Shown here: positions 34,473-47,303 of the stretch, piece by piece | Numbering within the stretch: the stretch's first letter is position 1 | Layout of the letters: each line of letters starts with the position of its first letter | DNA from: Cryptomeria japonica | Taxonomy: Eukaryota; Streptophyta; Pinopsida; Cupressales; Cupressaceae | Direction of reading: 5' to 3' | Length of the DNA stretch: 64,000 nt | NCBI RefSeq assembly: GCF_030272615.1 | Contig: NC_081406.1 | Span: forward strand, 473,866,900-473,930,899 | Notes under the pieces: model-generated | The model's database searches: none | Told to the model about the DNA's origin: nothing | Seen by the model: only the letters and a program-made list of their open reading frames with translations | Program-made: the position numbers and the translations under genes

Positions 34473-37400
34473 TGTAGTGCCCCTCCCTGATTCATCTTGT
34501 CTTTTTGTACATCAAATGAATATATTGATCTAGCTTAGTCTACTTTATGATGATTTGATGGTATCATGTTATGTACTAACCCTATTTCATGATGGTATTG
34601 GATATGATGATGGATCTATATTTGATCATTATTCATGATGGATCATATTTCTTATGAGATTTTGATGACATTATGATTACGCTAACCCTACTCTATGATT
34701 ATGATGATTGAGTTGATGCTACGATGTTTGTGATTATCTTCTAGTGTCTTCATGATTAGAGATGATGTCATACCACTCATTGCGAGCACGATATGATGTT
34801 GTGATTCTCTATCACTTGCCTGATCATTTATGATGTATATGTGTTGCATATATATATTGTATTGCATTTAGTGGTGGATGCAGGATTGCAGGTACCAGAC
34901 ATCAATTCCACCTGGTCTCACAGGTCTGAGCGTGTCTTTATCCCATTGGCAAGTTGTTGGAGATGGCATGTGTTTCCCTCTCATACTCTAGGCTTAAGTT
35001 GATACTCTTGTCAATTAGTGTCTTGGCTTGAGTCATTGGTCTGCATCATGTGGTATGTTGTTCAACCTTATGTCAGGTTGCCTTGTGAGTTTGCGATTAT
35101 TTATTAATTAATAATTAATCGATTTATATAGTTTATCAATATTAGATTAAATCAATGGATTACATTAATATTTAATATTAATGTATGATTATTATTATTA
35201 GAGAATTTTTATTCATTAATGTTTATTTTATGGATTTATATTTTATTGGTTATTTGGAATTATGGAAATTAATTAATCAAATTACTGCTTATAGCCATTG
35301 GCATAAATTATTAAAGAATGGTTAGCATGAATACAATATATTTATACATATTTATTTACTGGGAGTTTATATAATTAATTAATAATTAAATTGGTGGAAT
35401 TATATTAATTGAGTATTTATGCTTATCAGCACATCCATCTATTTATTTATTATTTATTTGATTATTTTATATGTATCTGTACATTTAATTATTTGTTTCT
35501 TGTTTATCTTATTATTTATTTTTGGCTCATCTATTTATTGGTTATTTATTATTTATTTATATTGGTTTTGATTTATTATTTGAGCTTTAGATTTATTGGA
35601 TTATTATTTATTTATTATTTAATTAGTGGATGGCTATTTATGTTTGTCCATACATTTATTTATTTATTTATCTTCTTTATCGATTATTTATTTATTTATT
35701 GTTGGATTATTTATTGTTTTGATTATTTATTTATTTGCATTGTTATTTAATTTATTTGTTACTATTTATGTACCCACCCCTTGTTATGATTGGCCCTCTT
35801 TGGAGTTGTGATTGCGATGATAATATTATTTAATTGTTTGTTTATTTATTTATATTATTTGCGGTTTTATATTTAATTGGAGCATTTATTTATATTGCCT
35901 TTGATTTATTTTATTGGGCTTTAATTTATTATTATTTTTTATTATATTATTATTATTACATTCTTTTGTTACTAATTGAGTAATTAAATATTATGGTTAT
36001 ACCTACCCTATTATTTTATTGGTTGAGATTCAAGGGTAAGTAAATAATATTATTATATATTCTTACCTCGATTTTTGGAAGGGGGTTGGTATAGAATATA
36101 TTTTATTGGAATATTCTGATTGGCAAATATTCTTCTATATTTTTGAATGAGATTCTATTTATTGACTTTGTGAGCATTTTTGTGGGTGTGCTTCTAGATA
36201 TCTTTCTGTGACCTTTGGATTTTAGAATTGCTTGGAGTGAGAATTGCTTGGTTGGGTTGAATTTTGGAAAGCTTGTTGGTTTGAATTTTTCTCTTCTATG
36301 ATTGCATTACCATCACTCTACTTCCAGGTTGGAGATCTTTTTCCATTCTTGCATTTTGATTTTTGAAAATAGATGTTTTCTCTGTGACTGCTAAAAGATT
36401 GTTTAGGGAGATTTGGGAATGAATGATTATTCTATTATCAGTAATTGGCAGTAATATTTTGGGAAAAAGATTTAAATATAATTTTATGAATCTGTGTTGT
36501 ATTGTTGGAAAAGGGCATTTGTGTATGTTGATATGTTGATTATAAGTTAGCTATGAATGTGTTGTGGTAACGGTTGGTTTTTTGAGGTTTATTTGTTGTT
36601 GCATACCTTGTCTTGTGTCCATTTGGTTTGATTAGATATAGAGTGGATATGTCTGTAATCTTTTCTATGCAAGTTATTGTCGGTATAAGTTGGAATTTTT
36701 GGATGCGTTGTATTGTTGGCCTTTACAAGGCTTTGTTTTGGTTTCTTATTGGCTTTTAGTGACTTCTGGATCATATTTATGCTATTATAAGGCCCATGCC
36801 CGAATCTGGGCAAATTTGAGTATCTTTGTATCCTGTTTTTCATGAGTTGGTCCCCTATTATAGTAGCATTAAAACATAGAACAATAACACTCCTTTGGGC
36901 TACAATAGCACCAAAGTAGTGTCAATAGATTTCTGGGTTGGTTTTTGAGTCCCTGAGTTGATTTCTCTGTTGGGTCTTCATTCCAAAGGCTTGTTGTATT
37001 ATTTTTGATGGTTTTGGGGCACTGTGCCATTCATTTGTGATGTGTGTTTATCCATTTGGGCTTCAACAAGTGGTTTTGTGCTTGTCCGTTGAGATTTTGA
37101 TATGTTTCTCCAACAAGTTGAGTGATTCCTTGCTGTTGAGGATAGTTAATTGTAGCTCCAGTGAGAGGTTATCTTGTGCCTCGCTGTGGAGGATCATTCT
37201 ATGTTATTGGATTCATGTATTTCCCATATTTATGTGTATTTTACATTCTTGAGGCTCTATTTATTATTGCACTTTGGAATTAAGAGCTTATAGCTTGATC
37301 CTTGCTAAGTGTATCTTGGTTGTATCAGTTTTTTAATGAATTTCGGATGCTTTCCATGTTGAGATTCATGTTAATATTGTGTTGTATTTTGTTATGTGTT

Positions 37401-39136
37401 ACCCTATGACTTGGCATATGATTAGGGGGAGTGGGCTTCCTTGTGATGACCAGGGTCACATGAGTAAGGTTGCTTGGCGCCTAGACCGCCAGGGCACATT
37501 GGGAGTTTTCCTTTTTCTAATTCAGTGATTACATTTAACAATTGATTGGGTTTGGGTTTCACCTAATAAGATCATTATATTTGGTTTGGACCATATAAGA
37601 TGGAAATCTGATTTCCATTGTACTCACATAAGTTGAGATGGCTCCACATATCTGTTAAGGGATTGTTTTCACCCTTCTTTTGTGAGGGTAGCGTGTATGA
37701 CTATTAGGAGTATGGATTTCTCTACTTTGTGAGGATAGCATACATGTCTACTATGGGTGCATATTTACCTTCTTTGTGAGGCTAGCACGTAGGAGCGTGA
37801 CTAGTAAGGATAGCCATATTTCCTTTTATATGAGGATAACATGTGATGACACTCCTTTCCTACATGTGACCATGTCCATATGCCATGATTTAGTGTACAC
37901 CTCTGGAAGAGTTTATTGTTGATTTCAGCATTGTGTTGTCATGTGATTATTGTTATGTTGAGTTTATTATGCACTATGTTGAGTTCCATGGTTGTTAGGT
38001 GTCAAACTAAGTCTTGAGTGAGTGTTGGAATCCCATGTCATCTCCTAGCACAAGTGGTGGCTCCTATTTGGTTCCACAAGGTCGGGTGGTTTGATGCCTT
38101 ATTCTATTGGGATATTCTTCTTCTTGGATGTTAGCGTGCGTGGATTGGATTCTTTGATTCTTCATTATGTGGATATTCTTTGGAGCTGATTTCTATGTAC
38201 TTGGAATATAAAACATTTTATCATGATGATTTGTATTTGTAGATGAGATTATGTGCCCCTAAGTTATGTATCTTCATGTATTTGTTGATGTAATTGAAAG
38301 GGAATATGATTTAGTAGTTTAGGAGGAGATCTCATTGTATATTCATTGATGTATTGGATACTCATTTATGTAATATTAGGGTATCGTTTATGTGAAAGAA
38401 ACAAATAGTATTTGTACATTTGTATTTTATTGAAATTGTAAGATGGAATTGTATGTATAATCTTATGAAAATTAAGATGGAAGAATAGTGGTTGTTCTTA
38501 TAATTCTTGTTTACAGAATGGAAATTATCTAGATGAAATATATTATGTTGCTTAGGTAATTGAGCTAGTTATCTTAGAGATATGTAATGAAACTTAAGGG
38601 ATATTCTAGTATTTTTAAAGAGAATGGTTATATTATCTATGTTGCTTTTATGATGAATGATAGAATGGATATTAGGAGTATTTGATTTGGTAGTTTTTAA
38701 AATAATCTAAAGAGTATGTTATGTGACTAAGTTATGCATATGTGTTAAGGATTTATCATAGTTGTATGGAAAGTAAATGAATAGATGGATAATAGAATAT
38801 GATGTTCTAAAATGAATATGTGATGTGTTAAGATTTTGTCAACTAGTGATGTTGAGATACCTTAGGGAATGGATTTGCATTGTATGAGTTTATATAGAGT
38901 TATGTTAATGGTTAAATGGTTATTTCGCTTGCGTAATATAATTCTGTGGTTATGTTCTTGTTTATTTATGTATTCATGTACATAGTTAATGATGCATTGA
39001 TGAATAATGGTAGTAACGTTGCATTAATAAATACTAGTAATAGCGTAGTTGTAATGGTTATCTTAAAAAAAAAAAAAATCTCTTTTTGTTAGTAGATTTT
39101 GGTTTATTTCTCTAGGGTATTTTGGTAGGCATTACA
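34473..39136 (+). repeat. LARD right LTR
   Basis: 4,664 bp, uninterrupted, from TGTAGTGCCCC to GGCATTACA. It includes a roughly 370-base block of TTTATTTA-type repeats (about 35590-35960). The tract 35585-36580 is absent from the left LTR. A run of 14 A lies at 39066-39079. Apparent frames in the A/T block are composition artefacts. Confidence 0.92.
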
Positions 39137-40414
39137 TGTTGCATGTTGTCGGCCTTCAAGATGATCTCATAGTGAGCACAAATATCATCATACATTATGC
39201 ACTCAATGAGAGAGTGTCATTTTGTCTCAATTGCACCTCTCTTGTAGAACAAACAAGTTCTCTCTTTCCATACCTCTTTGGGCCTTTTCCACCTACCCTT
39301 TTCACACCTGAGATGATGTGAACCAGTCCTCAATTGTGCTACTTACAACCTTATCTTTACTTTAATAATGACTCCTAAATATGATTTCTCTCCATGATCC
39401 CAAGTTTGGTTAAACTGTTTGATGTAATATGCCTTTTTACAACCAACGCAGTTAGTCCACATGGCAGTTTGAAACTTTTCTATGACAAACTTCTTTATTT
39501 CCTTGTTGGTATTAGGACATTTGTTCAACTTTATGTTCCAATTGTTCAACCTATTTTTGTTTTGTTTCATCCAAGTTTTCTTCCTATTGTTAAGACCTTC
39601 TGCCATTGTAATCTTGGGCCATCGTTGGTTATCCATGTTTTCAACCTTCTTTAGATAGCTTATTAACTGGGTTATTGTTGATGCCTCCAATGGAAAAGTA
39701 CTTGCTTTCGCTAAAAGGATTTCATATGGTATTGATGTTTTAACTTTGAGATTTCTTGTGATTAAGTATTTTTGAATTCTTTTTAATTGTCCCCATTCAC
39801 AGTTTGACATGCTACCTCCCCAAACTTCGTAGCCATAGATAACAACCGGTGTGACCAGCTAACCAGAAAGAGTTTTCTTGGTTTTCTAGTCCCACACTTT
39901 AACATTTATGAACCTATTTTGGAGTAGATATAATGCTTTCCATCCCCCTTAAATCCCATTTTCTCTGGAAGTTTCCCAACTAAGCTTATGGTGGAAGTCA
40001 ATCCCAAGATAATTGTATTCTTTCATAATTTCCAATGGACCACCTTCAAAAAGGAAGGTAATTTTTTTTTCTTTCCTCCTTAACGAGAAAATCATGATAT
40101 TGATTTTGGTAATGTTCCCCTGCATCCCTACCTCCTGACAAAAGTGCTCTAGAGCCCTTAATTGATCTCTTAAACCATGAGTTGTTTTAGAGATTAGGAT
40201 GAGATCATCGTCATATAAAAGTAACTTCACCACATATCCTACAAGTTGAACCCCTTCACCATCCAGTTTGTTTAAGAATATTTCTAATTTATCAATGTAT
40301 AGACAAAACAAAGTGGGGGATAGAGGGAATCCTTCCTTAACACCAATATCACTAATGAAACACTTGAATATTCCTTCACTAGTTCGATTTCAGCTCTAAC
40401 TCTCTCATGTAGTT
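39137..40414 (-). mobile_element. LINE 2, main piece (RT to zinc-ribbon)
   Basis: The minus strand reads G-V-K-E-G-F-P-L-S-P next to 40350, then the active site L-L-L-Y-D-D-D-L-I-L at about 40200-40225, the G-I-D-F-H-H-K-L-S-W block, the thumb at 39810-39343 with a W-x-K-x-T-M-A-E-G motif, and degraded zinc-ribbon remains at 39320-39150. Same family as LINE 1. The piece is bounded on both sides by other elements: the LARD ends at 39136 and the Athila-like LTR begins at 40415. Its continuations are 16900-17058 and 51540-51567. Confidence 0.85.
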
Positions 40415-41664
40415 TGATGAGATGAGCTATTAGCTCTTCTATTCCTATAAATGATAAGTTTTTGCCATGTTTTAATTTGTATATCGGGATAGTGTTTGAG
40501 TGATATGATGTATTAAAGTTTGACTATGTGCATTCTAGATGATAACTAAACCCATTAAATCCTGTTGCCATGCAGATTATCATAGGTGATATCATGTGTG
40601 AATGTATAAGTGTTATGATTAATTAAAATAGATATATATGTGTGTGTGTGTGTGCGCGCTTGTATGTTCTATCTTTTTAATTGCAAGAATAAATGAGATG
40701 TTGCAGAAGCAGTTATTGTGTCATGTCATAAAGGCAGTTGGATATATTCAAGGAGCGGTTAAATATTCAAAACAACAAAGAGAATAGTGTGCGTAAGAAG
40801 TAGAAAAGGAATAGCAAGGCACGCCAGAATCATTTATGTTTGTCTTCAACAAACATCAATCTTGTAACAACACCATGCTATATTCTTGGTTGCAGTTTAG
40901 CAGAGATCCACGTTTCTCATGGATTAACTCCTTTTGTTTGCTTTCATAAATGTTTTCCATCTCATTTCATCGGTATGACCTAGATAGTAGGAATTTGTTA
41001 TAGTTTTCTTATAAATAAGATCTTGTGCCACTTCTCAGAGGTTAGAGACAGGGGGATTAGAAACAGAGTTGCATAGTCTTTTTAGAATTAAAAGCATTTT
41101 CTTTCATTCTATGTGTTGTATCGACCTTTGAAAAACAATGAATAAAAATGATGCAATTCTAAGTATATAGAGTTATCTTTGAAGTCTAGATACACTCATC
41201 CCAGGGGGCCCACTTAGTGAGTATTCTTGTGCATTCGTTAGATTCAGTTTTCCTTTTTACTATGGTAGATGTTCTAGCGATTGACTGTTCCTGCAACCAC
41301 TGGAACCAGATCCTGTGACTGTTCTTGCATCGAAAGTAGACAAAGTAATTCATGTTTGTCAGCTCTGAACTTAGTTAACATTTCTTTAATTAAAATTTTG
41401 TGTCAATGCTAAGCTTTCATGTATCCATTTAGTTGTTATGATCCTTGCTTCTTTATTTCAAATAGATTTAGTTGCTGTAGTAATGCAGAATAGCTATCAC
41501 AAAAACTTAGTGCATATATAGTGCAAACCCATTTCAAGTAATACGTCCCTGGGTTGACAAATAAATGAACTTCAGTTGTAGAGATAATAACTTAACAGAG
41601 TGAATGTCCAATCTTTGGGTTGATACTTTAGCTCTAGTTATTGTTCCTATTGGTGAGGCAAACA
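40415..41664 (+). repeat. 5' LTR of element B
   Basis: 1,250 bp. TATA box at 41010-41017 and AATAAA-like signal near 41144. A TG/CG dinucleotide tract at 40640-40668 is also present and longer in the other LTR. Confidence 0.93.
41010..41017 (+). promoter_or_regulatory. TATA box of the 5' LTR, element B
   Basis: TCTTATAAATAAGATC, kept as TTATAAATAAGAGC at 50885-50892 in the 3' LTR. It separates a U3 of about 600 bases from the transcribed part. Confidence 0.6.
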
Positions 41665-41668
41665 TTTT

Positions 41669-41687
41669 TGGCACCATTGTCGGGGAT
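41669..41687 (+). other. Primer binding site of element B (tRNA-Asp type, decayed at CpG)
   Basis: TGGCACCATTGTCGGGGAT, four bases after the LTR. The plant tRNA-Asp complement is TGGCGCCGTTGCCGGGGAT. The three differences are all transitions at former CpG positions. Confidence 0.8.
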
Positions 41688-41795
41688 GGTGTCAAACTAA
41701 GAACCTGTTATGGTTATGAATTTTCAAGGTTTCAGTATAGTTGTTTTTTATAATAGTTTGTTTTAAGTAATTCTCATGAATCTATATGCATAGAT

Positions 41796-43581
41796 GAAGA
41801 AGAGATGATCAAGATAGATTCCTTCCTAACTATCCTAATCATATAAGACTCAATCCATATGAACCCCCAGATGTAAATCCTTTTGTTGCACTGTACCATG
41901 CCCCAGATAATTTGAACCCTCTTGAATTTGAACTTTCTGAGAACAACCTTCATTTCCTCTTTGGACCTCTTGAAGAGGAACTTCGTTTAGTAACTCCTCC
42001 TCAAAGCCCAATGCAAGAAAATCCACCCCCTGGTGGGAATAACCCACCTCCACCTGTGAACCCAACGTTTGAGTTCCCTATTTTTGATCTGCATGATAAT
42101 GCTAATCTCAAGAATATTCTAGCTTCTTCCCTTCCTAAATTATATGGTAGTGATAGAGGATCCCGACACTTTCCTGTTTGAGTTTGATGTCCTCTATAGG
42201 AGTTATGATTATACTACACATGCCCATAGACTCAAAATATTCCCTGCCACTTTATAAGAATCAACTTTGAGATGGTTTATGAGTCTAGGGAATAGTACAA
42301 TCACTACATGGGATGAGATGAGATGATTGTTTCTTGTGAAATATAAGGATTATTTTAGAGGGACTGACCGCCATGGGGATGATATTTTTAGATTGACATA
42401 GAAAGAAGATGAGAGTCTAGAAGATTATCTGGAGAGATTTCTATTCAGTGTCAAGAAGTCCAAGCATAGTACTCTAAATGAAGATTCTCTTAAGTTAACG
42501 TTTTTAAGAGGAATCAGTGATGAATGCATAGATGCTTTGGATCTTATGGGAGGAGGTAATATAACACAATAAACATGGAATGACATTGGACAAATTTGTC
42601 AGAAGTATTCCAGATCTTCTTCTAAGAGGAGTAGGCATTTCGAGCCAGGAATTTCTTCATCAACATCCAGTAATGGAGTTTCTCGAATGGAGCTTAGCCA
42701 TATTTTGAAGGAATTTAAGGAGGATATCATAAACAATATGACTACTCAGTTAGACACACTTTCAACTAAGAAGAAACATGAGGAAGCTGATGCAATTCTT
42801 GCAGAATTTTGCCCACATTGTAGATAGAAGAAAAGAGACTGCAGATGTAAGATGGTTGCAAATATTGAAGTTCCTGATTTCAAGACAATACAAGGAGATG
42901 ATGAACAAGTTTTCTATGTTGCTCAAAGAAGGTCAAATTTTCCATGACAAGGTATGCCTCTTGATCCACTTTCTTTTTCTAGTTATAGTAGAAATTCCTA
43001 TGCACAAAATAATCAATGGCAATCTCCATATGCTCAAAATTTTAGAAATTATCAAAATTGGTATAATCCTCAAGACCAGGGGCAGAATTTTGCCAATCAA
43101 ACTCTATAGTGGCAGTAGCCACAAGGAAATTGGTCTCAACCTCATGGACCATGGCAACAATTCCAAGGGAATTGGCAACCTGCCCCTTAATTGAGAGGAG
43201 GTCAGCCATGGACAAATCAGTCATCTGGTTATCAACAACCTTAGCAATAGCCACAAAAACCTGCTATAATGCCTCCTCCTACTGCCAATACTATTCCACC
43301 TAAACCTACACAACTGCCCACTCAACCCATGCCAAATCCTAATAGCAAGCCTCAACAACAACAACAACAAGTTTATTCAGCTGATCCTAATCAATACCCA
43401 GCTTATTCTCTTTCTATAAGTGATATTCACCTTAGATCTGGGACAACTTTACCTAACTTGTCCCCTCCAGTTATAAATGAGATACAAAAGGAAAAGGAAA
43501 TATCTAGCCCAACAACCCAAATACCACAAAATCAACAAATACCCCCATTTCCTCAGAGGTTGCAAGCTAAGGAGATTTTAT
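41796..43581 (+). pseudogene. Gag of element B (broken)
   Basis: Frame 2 from about 41796 through 42181 encodes a Pro/Asn-rich N-terminus (F-L-F-G-P-L-E-E-E-L). A one-base change then shifts to the capsid: F-E-F-D-V-L-Y-R-S-Y, L-R-W-F-M-S-L, W-D-E-M, F-L-V-K-Y, E-S-L-E-D-Y-L-E-R-F, then an N-P-Q-D-Q-G-Q-N-F tail of Gln/Pro/Trp repeats and a last open piece at 43269-43581. No intact CCHC knuckle is seen; the block near 42815 has C-P-H-C. In the Gln-rich tail (43100-43260) five Gln positions are now TAG or TAA. It would have formed the particle shell. Confidence 0.75.
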
Positions 43582-43599
43582 AGGAAGAGGAAGTAAATT

Positions 43600-44213
43600 T
43601 TAATATCATAGATCAGCTGAAACACAAATGTGTTAGAATTCCATTGTTTCAAGCTATTAAGGATGTCCCTATTTATGGTAAAGCAATTAAGGAGGCTTGT
43701 TTAAAGAAGCCTGGCATAAAGAAAAATGATCCACAAACAGCGCATGTAATGGGTCAATTGGTTGATATTATGTTAGGAAAGGTTTCAATTTCTTAAATAT
43801 ACTGATCCTGGTAGTCCTATTGTGAAAATAGTCATCAATGACACTCAGATAAATAATGCTTTAATAGATTTGGGAGCATCCATTAATGTAATGACAAGAG
43901 ATATTATGCAAAAACTTGACATAACCAGTCTCAGGCCTACACCTACAGTCCTACAGCTTGCTGATAGTTCCATGCTTCAGCCTGATGGTATGATTGAAGA
44001 TGTAGTTGTTACTTTGGATTCCTAGGAATATCCTGCAAATTTTATGATCCTGTCTACTAAAGCCACATTGGGAGGATATCTGATTATTTTGGGGAGACCT
44101 TGGCTTGCTACAATTGATGCATATATTGGATGCTGGTTAGGGGATATGACTATTTTTGATGGAAATAGTACCGAAACTTTGACTCTTTATTCTCTTGCTT
44201 AGCCCCAACTTGA
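43600..44213 (+). pseudogene. Aspartic protease of element B (broken)
   Basis: The core 43822-44025 has the retropepsin signature A-L-I-D-L-G-A-S-I-N-V-M, typical of Athila/Tat proteases (D-L-G-A-S instead of D-S-G-A-S), and continues through a stop (TAG at 44023) with G-G-Y-L-I-I-L-G-R-P-W-L-A-T, the conserved second strand. It would cleave the polyprotein. At least two stops. Confidence 0.8.
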
Positions 44214-44238
44214 TTAACAATAAGCCGTTTGGCCTAAC

Positions 44239-45960
44239 ATGGGAGAAGAATTTGAGGAAGGAGTCAACTCTGTTAATCATCTTATGATGATTAATACAAA
44301 ATCATTCATACAACTTCAGGATGATGATTCAATCCTCTATAAAATTCTGGCAAATCAGTTAAAACAAAAGCAACAGTCACAGGAGTTAACATCAAATATT
44401 ACAACATCAGATTTTCCTACAACCACTGATATATTGCATACCCTATTGCCGTAGGAAGTCTGCACTTCTCATCTTTCTGAGGCATCTCATGTTGATCTTA
44501 CTGTCAAAGTGGAAGTTGATCTAAATAGATATTTGAATATCAACAATAAACTCATAAAGACTTAAAGAATAACATTGGTTGAGTTGCTTAAATGTCATCA
44601 ACACTCTTTTGCGTGGGATTACAAAGACATGCATGTAATTGATCCGACAATTTGTACCCACTGTATTTATATAAAAGAGGACTGTAGACCACTTAGACAG
44701 CCACAGAGAATAATTAATCCTGCATTAAGAGAGATAGTTAAAGAGGAATTACAAAAATTATTAAATGCTAGATTTATCTATCCTATATCAGATAGTCAAT
44801 GGGTGTCACCTCTAGTCATATTTCCAAAGAAAGGAGGTAAATGGCAGGTATGTGTGAATTACAAAGCTTTGAACTTAGCAAATAGAAAGAATCATTTTCC
44901 ATTACCATTTATGGTTCAATATTAGATTCCTTGGCAGGGAAGCGGTACTTTTCATTCCTTGATGGATTCAGTGGCTACAACCAGATTCAAATTGCTCCTG
45001 AGGATTAGGAAAATAATACATTTACTTGTCCTTGGGGAACATATGCATATTATGTTCTTCCTTTTGGGTTATGTAATGCTCTAGCTACTTTTCAAAGAGC
45101 AGTAATAAGCATATTTTCATATATTTCCCATAACAACATGAAGATCTATATGGATGATTTTACCACTTATGGTTCAGAATTTGAAGAGGCATTGAAGAAT
45201 CTGAAGAAAGTTTTGCAGCGGTGTGAAGACTACAATTTATCATTGAACAGTGAAAAGTGTGTTATGATGATGCAGGAAGGCATAGTTCTTGGTCATCATA
45301 TTTCTATAACTGGAATACAAGTTGACCCAGCCAAAATAGAAGTCATTCAAAACCCCCCTGCACCTATAAAGAAAAAGGATGTCAGAAGTTTCCTTGGTCA
45401 TGCTGGATATTATAGAAGGTTTATCAAGGATTAGAACAAAATTGCAGGACCTTTATATTGTCTTTTGACCAAGGATATGTAATTTAATTGGAATTCCTCA
45501 TGCCAAGAAGCTTTCTTGAAGCTCAAACATGCATTGACTCAAGCACCAGTGCTCAAGGGTCCGAACTGGTCATTACCTTTTTATATTCATATAGATGCAT
45601 CAGATTATGTCATAGGAGCAATTTTGGGACAAAAGGTTGACAATTTGGATAATGCCATTTATTTCATCAACAAAAACATGCAGAGACCTGAGCTTAATTA
45701 TACTGTCACCAAAAAGGAGATGTTAGCAGTTATATATGCACTTAACAAATTCAAGAATAATATCACATGATATCAAATATATGTGCACACTAATCATACA
45801 ACAATCAGATATCTCATGAACAAACCTTCAATTATAGGAAGATTGGCTCGCTGGTTACTAATGATGCAAGAATTCAACATTACAGTTGTTGATAAACTGG
45901 GTAAATCCAATATAGTTGCAGATTATCTTTCTAGGCTTCAATTGCAGGATGATCCTGTAA
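44239..45960 (+). pseudogene. Reverse transcriptase and RNase H of element B (broken)
   Basis: After a linker (44239-44454), RT starts near 44575: D-S-Q-W-V-S-P-L-V-I-F-P-K-K-G-G, one frameshift at about 44925, then F-S-F-L-D-G-F-S-G-Y-N-Q-I, P-F-G-L-C-N-A, catalytic K-I-Y-M-D-D-F near 45138, and F-L-G-H-A-G-Y-Y-R-R-F. RNase H follows with F-Y-I-H-I-D-A-S-D-Y (first Asp), K-K-E-M-L-A-V-I-Y-A (Glu), H-T-N-H-T (the family's Asp is Asn here) and S-N-I-V-A-D-Y-L-S-R-L. TAG and TAA codons interrupt it. No second RNase H is present. Confidence 0.88.
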
Positions 45961-47300
45961 CCATAGATGATGCTTTCCCAGATGAACATTTGTTCCTGCT
46001 AAAAGCACACACTCCCTGGTATGCCGATATTGCAAATTATTTAGCTGCTAATAAGATGCCCACTCATTTTTCTCCTAAAGAAAGAAGATTGTTAGTTGAT
46101 AAAAGCTTTAATTTCTCATGGATTGCTGATTGTTTATTTTATACTGGACCTGACCAAGTCATGGGAAGATGTGTCAAAGAAGATGGAACATATGATATCC
46201 TTCATGCATGTCATGATGAGCCATGTGGAGGACATTTTGTTACTAAAAGAACAACACTTAAAATACTTGGCACAAGATATTATTGGCCAACATTGTATAA
46301 GGATGCAACACAATATACTAGAAAATGTGACAGATGCCAGCGAATGGGTATGCCTACTAGATCTTATGAAATTGGTTGAACCATTTGATAAATGGGGATT
46401 AGATTTTGTTGGGCCGATTGATCCTCCTTCAAATGGGAAATCTTATATTCTAGTATGCACTGATTATGTCACAAAAAGGGTGGAAGTACAAGCTATGACA
46501 CATGCAAGAGATAATAAAGTAGCTAAATTCCTCTATGAGGAAATATTTACTAGATATGGAGTTCCAAGAGAGATTGTTTCAGATCAAGGACCACAGTTTA
46601 CTTTCACATTACTTGCAACATTGGTTAATGAATATAATATCAGACACAAGAAGTCTACTCCATATCATTCACAAGCAAATGGTCAAGTAGAAGTTACAAA
46701 CATGGATTTAGAAGCCATTCTTACCAAGGCAGTAGCTCTTCATAAGAAAGATTAGTCAAATAGACTTCCTGAAGCCATTTGGGCATACAGAACAACATGG
46801 AAGACACCAATTGGTTTTACACCTTTTGAAAAGGTGTATGGAAAAACAACAATGATGCCCATTGAGTTTGAGCATAAAACTCTTAGAACAGCTCTGCAAT
46901 TAAATATGACTCTATCAGAAGAAAAAAAGAGACCACATCTTGTAATTGAATGCTTTGGATGAGCTGAGGATGTGGGTTGTCCAACATACAGAGCTTATTC
47001 AACATCAACGAACTAAATGGCATGATAAGTATATAAAGGAGAGGAAATTTAAATCTGGCGATTGGGCATTGCTATATGATTCTAGATATAAGGATACTAT
47101 GGGGAATTCATAGACAAGATCATTGGGCCCATATGAAATATATGAAGTTTTCTATAAATGGAGCAGTTCGCTTGACCACAATAGACCCAGTCAGATTCCT
47201 ATTTCTAGTCAATGGTCATCGACTACACCTGTATCATAAGCCTACAACTAAAGAACAGTTCTACTACAATTTGCTAGCCAAGATCAAACAACAGTTCCTG
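45961..47300 (+). pseudogene. Integrase of element B (broken)
   Basis: HHCC domain: H-A-C-H-D-E-P-C-G-G-H-F, then Y-Y-W-P-T-L and C-D-R-C-Q-R at 46320-46340. A +1 change near 46378 leads to the core: W-G-L-D-F-V-G-P-I, V-S-D-Q-G-P-Q-F (second Asp) and G-Q-V-E-V-T-N (Glu). The C-terminal domain (W-A-Y-R-T-T, T-P-F-E-K-V-Y-G-K) decays after 46750 with many stops and ends near 47300. No chromodomain is evident, as usual in Athila. Confidence 0.85.
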
Positions 47301-47303
47301 TAG

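Larger units (their letters stand above)
17059..39136 (+). mobile_element. LARD-like long-LTR element without coding capacity, carrying two nested insertions
   Basis: The two LTRs begin TGCAGTGCCCC / TGTAGTGCCCC and end GCATTACA. The right LTR is 34473-39136 (4,664 bp). The left LTR is split into 17059-18145, 20454-20936 and 28964-31072 by a LINE and an LTR element. The interior (31073-34472, 3.4 kb) has an initiator-Met-type primer site at its left end, a purine tract at its right end and no open frame of note. LTRs of about 4.5 kb and an interior of about 3.5 kb match the published LARD layout. Flanking TGATG (17054) and TGTTG (39137) look like a diverged 5-bp target duplication. By eye the LTRs differ at about 4% over their first 265 bases. 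The target was LINE 2. Confidence 0.85.

Noticed and set aside
35409-35811. Hydrophobic frames that look like membrane proteins
   Set aside because: They come from TTTATTTA repeats in the LARD LTR and from the same region at 18001 in the other LTR.
17059-39136. Segmental duplication of 17-31 kb and 34-39 kb
   Set aside because: The copies have TG/CA ends, a primer site and a purine tract inside, and a 5-bp flank match, so they are LTRs of one element.
40640-40668. TG/CG dinucleotide tract as a separate regulatory element
   Set aside because: A short microsatellite carried in both LTRs of element B; nothing else supports a function.
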